Positions 14,520 through 14,583 of a stretch of DNA of 14,583 bases are shown here, one piece after another. How positions within the stretch are numbered: the stretch's first letter is position 1; each line of letters begins with the position of its first letter. A program made the translations under genes and the position numbers. This DNA is from Entamoeba invadens IP1 (Eukaryota > Evosea > Mastigamoebida > Endamoebidae): positions 67,136-81,718 of the forward strand of contig NW_004443569.1 in NCBI RefSeq assembly GCF_000330505.1. Direction: 5' to 3'. The notes below the pieces were generated by a model. The model did no database searches. It worked only from the letters and a program-made list of their open reading frames with translations, and had not been told where the DNA came from.

Positions 14520-14583
14520 TTACTTATATTATCTATTTCCATTTTATTGAATCCATCTTAAGATATACTGTATTATTTTTTTT
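14520..14583. other. Right edge, 5' flank of the tRNA
   Basis: Sixty-four bases of AT-rich sequence upstream of the tRNA. No second tRNA or repeat unit is seen before the window ends, so membership of a tRNA array cannot be judged from here. Confidence 0.5.

Overview
The window looks like chromosomal DNA of an Entamoeba species, most likely E. invadens or a close relative. It is very AT-rich, has no bacterial ribosome-binding sites, and its genes use ATG with short 5' leaders. Three gene types are typical of this genus: BspA-like leucine-rich repeat (LRR) proteins, a CXXC-rich transmembrane kinase, and a tRNA gene beside an AT-rich short tandem repeat. The species assignment is an inference. 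No complete virus, phage or CRISPR array is seen.

Layout, left to right. 1-47: apparent end of a Tc1/mariner/pogo-type DNA transposon running off the left edge. 275-1003: small secreted protein with a weak ricin-B/beta-trefoil-like stretch. 1124-1245: a hairpin and an 89-bp MITE-like element with 7-bp target duplications. 1588-2400: short BspA-like LRR protein, followed at once by a 171-bp foldback element. 2596-3990: AT-rich intergenic DNA with an inverted-repeat element and a coding-like relic on the minus strand. 3991-5316: a second BspA-like LRR gene with about 12 repeats, broken by one TAA at codon 41. 5317-6484: intergenic DNA with three inverted-repeat elements, the last a 202-bp TA-flanked MITE ending about 95 bp before the next gene. 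6485-10702: a 1405-residue transmembrane receptor kinase (TMK) with all catalytic motifs. About 10852-11385: a decayed kinase-domain pseudogene in the same orientation. 11384-12358: repeat copy, hairpins and the next promoter. 12359-14023: a two-calponin-homology-domain, coiled-coil actin-binding protein resembling cortexillin. 14092-14196: 12-bp tandem repeat. 14439-14519 (minus): tRNA-Leu(UAG).

The protein genes are all on the plus strand but are separated by long AT-rich spacers and look like single transcription units, not an operon. Functionally they fit an amoeba's surface and cortex: a secreted protein, LRR proteins, a cell-surface signalling kinase and an actin-bundling/cortex protein. 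The most informative observations are signs of gene birth and death: a one-base nonsense change in one LRR paralogue, a kinase relic next to a live kinase, and several small nonautonomous DNA elements in the spacers.
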